From: Candidatus Levyibacteriota bacterium
Lineage (GTDB): Bacteria; Patescibacteriota; Microgenomatia; Levybacterales; UBA12049
Direction of reading: 5' to 3'
Assembly: GCA_003173995.1 (NCBI GenBank)
Contig: PRDT01000035.1
Coordinates: forward strand, 1 to 15,207
Length of the DNA: 15,207 nucleotides
This document shows, piece by piece, positions 12,777-15,207 of this stretch (position 1 is its first letter; the number at the start of each line of letters is the position of its first letter). The notes under the pieces were generated by a model. The model made no database searches. It saw only the letters and a program-made list of their open reading frames with translations, and had not been told where the DNA came from. A program made the translations under genes and the position numbers.

Positions 12777-13766
12777 ATGAGTCACGAATATCACTCACCG
12801 GAGTCAGAAGCCTCTCGAGGAAAATATGGAATTCTTTATAATATAAGACCTGCAGAGTTGAATTTTCCAGATGCAATAAATTTTCCAGATCAGCTTTTGC
12901 ATCAATTAGGTACAGCAAGCCGCCTTGTTCTTGTAGGAATGGCAGGAGTAGGCAAAACAACATTACGTCTTCAAATTGCAGAAGCATTAGGAAGACCTTC
13001 TCTATCTGTATTATACGATGAAGCAGCAGCACAAGAAAAGGAGGAGAGTGGTTTAGCAAGAACTGCGTTGTGGAGTCCCAGCAATTGGACAAATACCGAT
13101 CAGCGATTAAGGGAGATGATCGTGACAGCTGAAAATCAACGTCATGATAATGAACTTCTCATTATAGAAATGCCAGGCGAAGGGAAAAGAGCTGGACAAG
13201 TGCTTGCAGAAGTTGCCCAAGATATGCAAAGCGAACCAATAGGCAAAACTATTGTTGTAAATGTCGTATCCTCTGATCCAAGGATAGCAATGAGATCAGG
13301 GCACGCTCGTCCACGTATTATTACCTCTCCTCCTGAAAAAGTAGTAGCAGTTTTGCGGGACGAATTTCATACTGTTATTACCGTAAATGGAGAGGCCGTT
13401 CCTGAAACAGCTGATCCTTATCTTTTAGAAGGACTTGGTAGAAAAATTCAACGAGACTATATGTTTATGGCTCCCAATGAAGTAATTGCACAAATGAGAG
13501 CTGAGGAGATGGCTACAACATTGAGGTGGTCTTTTGCCGACCCTTCCAGAAATTATCGGATGGTTGAACAAATTACTATTCCTCCTGTACCAGAAGGAAG
13601 TGAAGGAGATTATGATCTTCCTCCTCACTGGCAAGTTCTGTCTAAAGCATCTGCAGGGAGACAACTAGAAAGATTCGATAATTTACAGATAAAAAGAGGC
13701 TTATCAACTGTTGTTTTTAATCCCTATACTCAAAAAACAATTTACTTACCAATTTCCCTGCCATAA
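12777..13766 (+). CDS. P-loop NTPase of unknown family, possibly NMP-kinase-like
   Basis: A 329-residue soluble protein. A clear Walker A, LVLVGMAGVGKTTLRLQIAE (50-69; G54 to T61), follows an N-terminal 45-residue extension. LLIIEMPGEGKRAG (127-140) sits where a Walker B or G3 strand would be. KTIVVNVVSSD (157-167) then RIAMRSGHARPR (169-180) supplies arginines like the lid of adenylate-kinase-type enzymes. TVNGEAVPETADPYLLEGLGRKI (202-224) recalls the end of the nucleotide-kinase core. The last 100 residues match nothing I know and end in beta-rich sequence. A nucleotide or small-molecule kinase is my best guess, held weakly; a regulatory NTPase is the alternative. It begins 6 nt after the GAF histidine kinase, suggesting a functional link. 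Its stop is 3 nt from the stop of the opposite gene. Confidence 0.6.
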   Translation: MSHEYHSPESEASRGKYGILYNIRPAELNFPDAINFPDQLLHQLGTASRLVLVGMAGVGKTTLRLQIAEALGRPSLSVLYDEAAAQEKEESGLARTALWSPSNWTNTDQRLREMIVTAENQRHDNELLIIEMPGEGKRAGQVLAEVAQDMQSEPIGKTIVVNVVSSDPRIAMRSGHARPRIITSPPEKVVAVLRDEFHTVITVNGEAVPETADPYLLEGLGRKIQRDYMFMAPNEVIAQMRAEEMATTLRWSFADPSRNYRMVEQITIPPVPEGSEGDYDLPPHWQVLSKASAGRQLERFDNLQIKRGLSTVVFNPYTQKTIYLPISLP

Positions 13767-13769
13767 CAA

Positions 13770-14387
13770 TTATTGATTACTGTTTTGCCAGAATTGCATG
13801 AAGTCTTCACTTGCTTTTTCATAATTTGATGAATCATAGAGAAATGTCTGCCAATCTCGCTGTGTAGCTACATCAATATGCTTTTGACTATTTTCAACAA
13901 ATAGAATTTCATTTCCTGGTAGGTGTGCTCTCTCTTCTGCAAGTTGAAAAATTGCCATATCAGGTTTCATAATATGTTCTACTGACGAATCAATAACAAC
14001 GTCCCATGAAACTTCCGGCAAGATACCACTTTCCTTTATAGCATTTAACATCCCTGGATACATATTACTGAGAATACCGATTTTTGTAGTCTTGTGAATC
14101 TCTTCAATAACAGGCCATATCGACTCATTCTTCTCAAACCTTTTGAAAAATGCATGAAGAAGAGAATAATTTTCTGGAATTTTTGCACCAAATTTTTCTT
14201 TAAGTACTGGTAATAATGAGTCTACTTCATCTTTAGTACAGATATCACGTTCAACATCAACCCAAAATTTTTCATATGCTTCTGATGGCTCAATTCCTAA
14301 TTCTTCACGAAGATCATCCCACTTTTTACTTGCACTAAAATCTTTTTCTACAACTCCGCCGAGGTCAAAATAAACAAATGAGATCAT
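13770..14387 (-). CDS. HAD-superfamily hydrolase-like protein
   Basis: A 205-residue HAD-like protein beginning MISFVYFDLGGVVEKDF. Motif I is DLGGV (8-12), keeping the nucleophile D8 but with glycine in place of the second aspartate; YihX-like HADs show a related DLGNV form. A helical cap follows (about 18-95). Motif II is ILSN with S107, motif III is MKPDMAIF with K141, and motif IV is LFVENSQKHIDVA (162-174), with E165-N166 where two aspartates are usual. Most HADs of this class are small phosphatases. The altered motifs I and IV could weaken magnesium binding or shift activity. The start at 14387, rather than further upstream inside secA, matches the usual motif I position. It lies 4 nt after the secA stop, so it is probably co-transcribed. 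Confidence 0.82.
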   Translation of the reverse strand: MISFVYFDLGGVVEKDFSASKKWDDLREELGIEPSEAYEKFWVDVERDICTKDEVDSLLPVLKEKFGAKIPENYSLLHAFFKRFEKNESIWPVIEEIHKTTKIGILSNMYPGMLNAIKESGILPEVSWDVVIDSSVEHIMKPDMAIFQLAEERAHLPGNEILFVENSQKHIDVATQRDWQTFLYDSSNYEKASEDFMQFWQNSNQ

Positions 14388-14391
14388 AGAA

Positions 14392-15207
14392 TTAATTGGG
14401 GTAGTGGCACTTTTTATATTTCTTTCCAGATCCACACCAACATGGATCATTGCGGCCTAATTTATGCTTCTTATTTGTCTCAGTAACTTCGTGGGAATGT
14501 GTATGTGTAGTCCCATCTGTGTGAGTATGTGTATGCTGATGTGTACTTACCTCACTTGCTGGGGTATTTGTTGTTGCTTGAATAGGTTGAGACATTATTG
14601 GCTGTACTTGAATTTTGAAGATTCGGTGAATTACCTCATCATCTATTGCTTGCATAAGTTGCTCAAACATTCTGAATGCTTCATTTTTATATTCAACAAG
14701 TGGATCACGCTGTCCATATCCACGAAGTCCAATACCCTGTCTCAAATTCTCTATTGCATCCAAATGATCCATCCATAATGCATCAATAACGCTTAGCATA
14801 ACAGCCCTTTCTATTTGACTTGATACCTCATCTCCCAAATCTTCTACTCTTTTGTTATAGACATCTATTGCAAGATTACTTAAAAAATCAACTTTTTGAT
14901 TTTGGTCATGTAATTGCTCTAATTGTGTTTGTAACTGTTGTTGGGATTTTTCATCAAATGGAATAATAGTTAAAAAGTCTTTAACAATTTTCTCATTAAC
15001 GTCTCCATCTGTACTTGTCCCCATAGCAACTGCGACAAGCGTTGCAATAGAACTTTGCATTTTCTCTTTGTAGGATTCTCTCACAATAATTTTGTCATTT
15101 GCCTCAAGTGTTTCGCGACGGCGCTTATAGATAATCTCTCTTTGCTTATTCAGAACATCATCATAATCAACAAGATGCTTTCGAATATCAAAATTAAATC
15201 CTTCAAC
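14392..15207 (-). CDS. secA: SecA translocase ATPase, C-terminal part (truncated by window edge)
   Basis: The last 271 residues of SecA, the ATPase motor that drives proteins through SecYEG; the rest lies beyond the right edge. The visible part opens with VEGFNFDIRKHLVDYDDVLN, the well-known segment after the DEAD motor. The helical scaffold/wing follows (SVIDALWMDHLDAIENLRQG, YGQRDPLVEYKNEA, FRMFEQLM). The protein ends in a zinc-binding SEC-C motif, RNDPCWCGSGKKYKKCH, with the CxC...CH ligand set. Between wing and zinc motif is a linker with seven histidines in about 17 residues, alternating with Thr, Gln or Ser. That is unusual and may be a second metal-binding tract. SEC-C domains bind SecB or ribosomes in other bacteria. 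The HAD-like gene follows after 4 nt. Confidence 0.95.
   Translation of the reverse strand, partial: VEGFNFDIRKHLVDYDDVLNKQREIIYKRRRETLEANDKIIVRESYKEKMQSSIATLVAVAMGTSTDGDVNEKIVKDFLTIIPFDEKSQQQLQTQLEQLHDQNQKVDFLSNLAIDVYNKRVEDLGDEVSSQIERAVMLSVIDALWMDHLDAIENLRQGIGLRGYGQRDPLVEYKNEAFRMFEQLMQAIDDEVIHRIFKIQVQPIMSQPIQATTNTPASEVSTHQHTHTHTDGTTHTHSHEVTETNKKHKLGRNDPCWCGSGKKYKKCHYPN

Noticed and set aside
14464..14778. Cysteine-rich plus-strand frame in the secA region
   Set aside because: The cysteines arise from reading the antisense of the His/Thr repeat; secA on the other strand is unambiguous.
1..15207. CRISPR arrays, tRNAs, insertion sequences, toxin-antitoxin or phage modules
   Set aside because: By eye I found no regularly spaced repeats, cloverleaf sequences, transposase or integrase motifs; weak sites could be missed without computation.

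Overview
The window is an AT-rich, gene-dense piece of bacterial chromosome. It most resembles a reduced-genome lineage such as Patescibacteria (Candidate Phyla Radiation). This is an inference from: very short or negative gaps between genes, several short proteins with no recognisable function, a DUF5663-like protein, an N-terminally shortened ClpB, and almost no Shine-Dalgarno sequences. UppP and the MGMT-like protein both end at TGA exactly where their families end, so TGA is a stop (code 11), not glycine as in Gracilibacteria/Absconditabacteria. I saw no rRNA, tRNA, CRISPR, insertion sequence or integrase, and no gene-free stretch longer than 100 bases.

Layout, left to right. (1) The 5' end of a transketolase gene runs off the left edge on the minus strand. 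(2) A two-helix membrane protein (+) meets uppP (-) tail to tail. (3) A MazG-like pyrophosphohydrolase and a minimal MGMT-like protein overlap on the plus strand and run head-on into a divergent kinase-fold protein (-). (4) An EamA transporter (-) is divergent from an ornithine-cyclodeaminase-family dehydrogenase (+). (5) An unknown 179-residue protein follows an N-domain-less clpB, both minus. clpB is divergent from an Fsr-like MFS transporter (+). (6) Three minus-strand genes of largely unknown function follow: coiled coil, DUF5663-like, and a membrane-anchored protein with a double-psi-beta-barrel-like end. (7) Plus strand: a NOL1/NOP2/Sun RNA methyltransferase, a soluble GAF histidine kinase, and a P-loop protein 6 nt behind the kinase. 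(8) Minus strand: the 3' part of secA, entering from the right edge, followed 4 nt later by a HAD-like gene.

The most striking feature is not a gene. At eight of about fourteen transcription-unit starts, a -35/-10 pair with 16-17 nt spacing ends exactly 6 nt before the ATG. Transcription would then begin on the A of the start codon. The window therefore looks dominated by leaderless mRNAs. The clpB promoter also carries a degenerate CIRCE-type inverted repeat around its -35 box, which suggests HrcA heat-shock control.

No single obvious new system or defence island is present. The best leads for new biology are the leaderless promoter architecture, the orphan kinase-fold protein, the GAF kinase/P-loop pair, the double-psi-barrel/DUF5663/coiled-coil cluster, and the histidine-rich tail of SecA.
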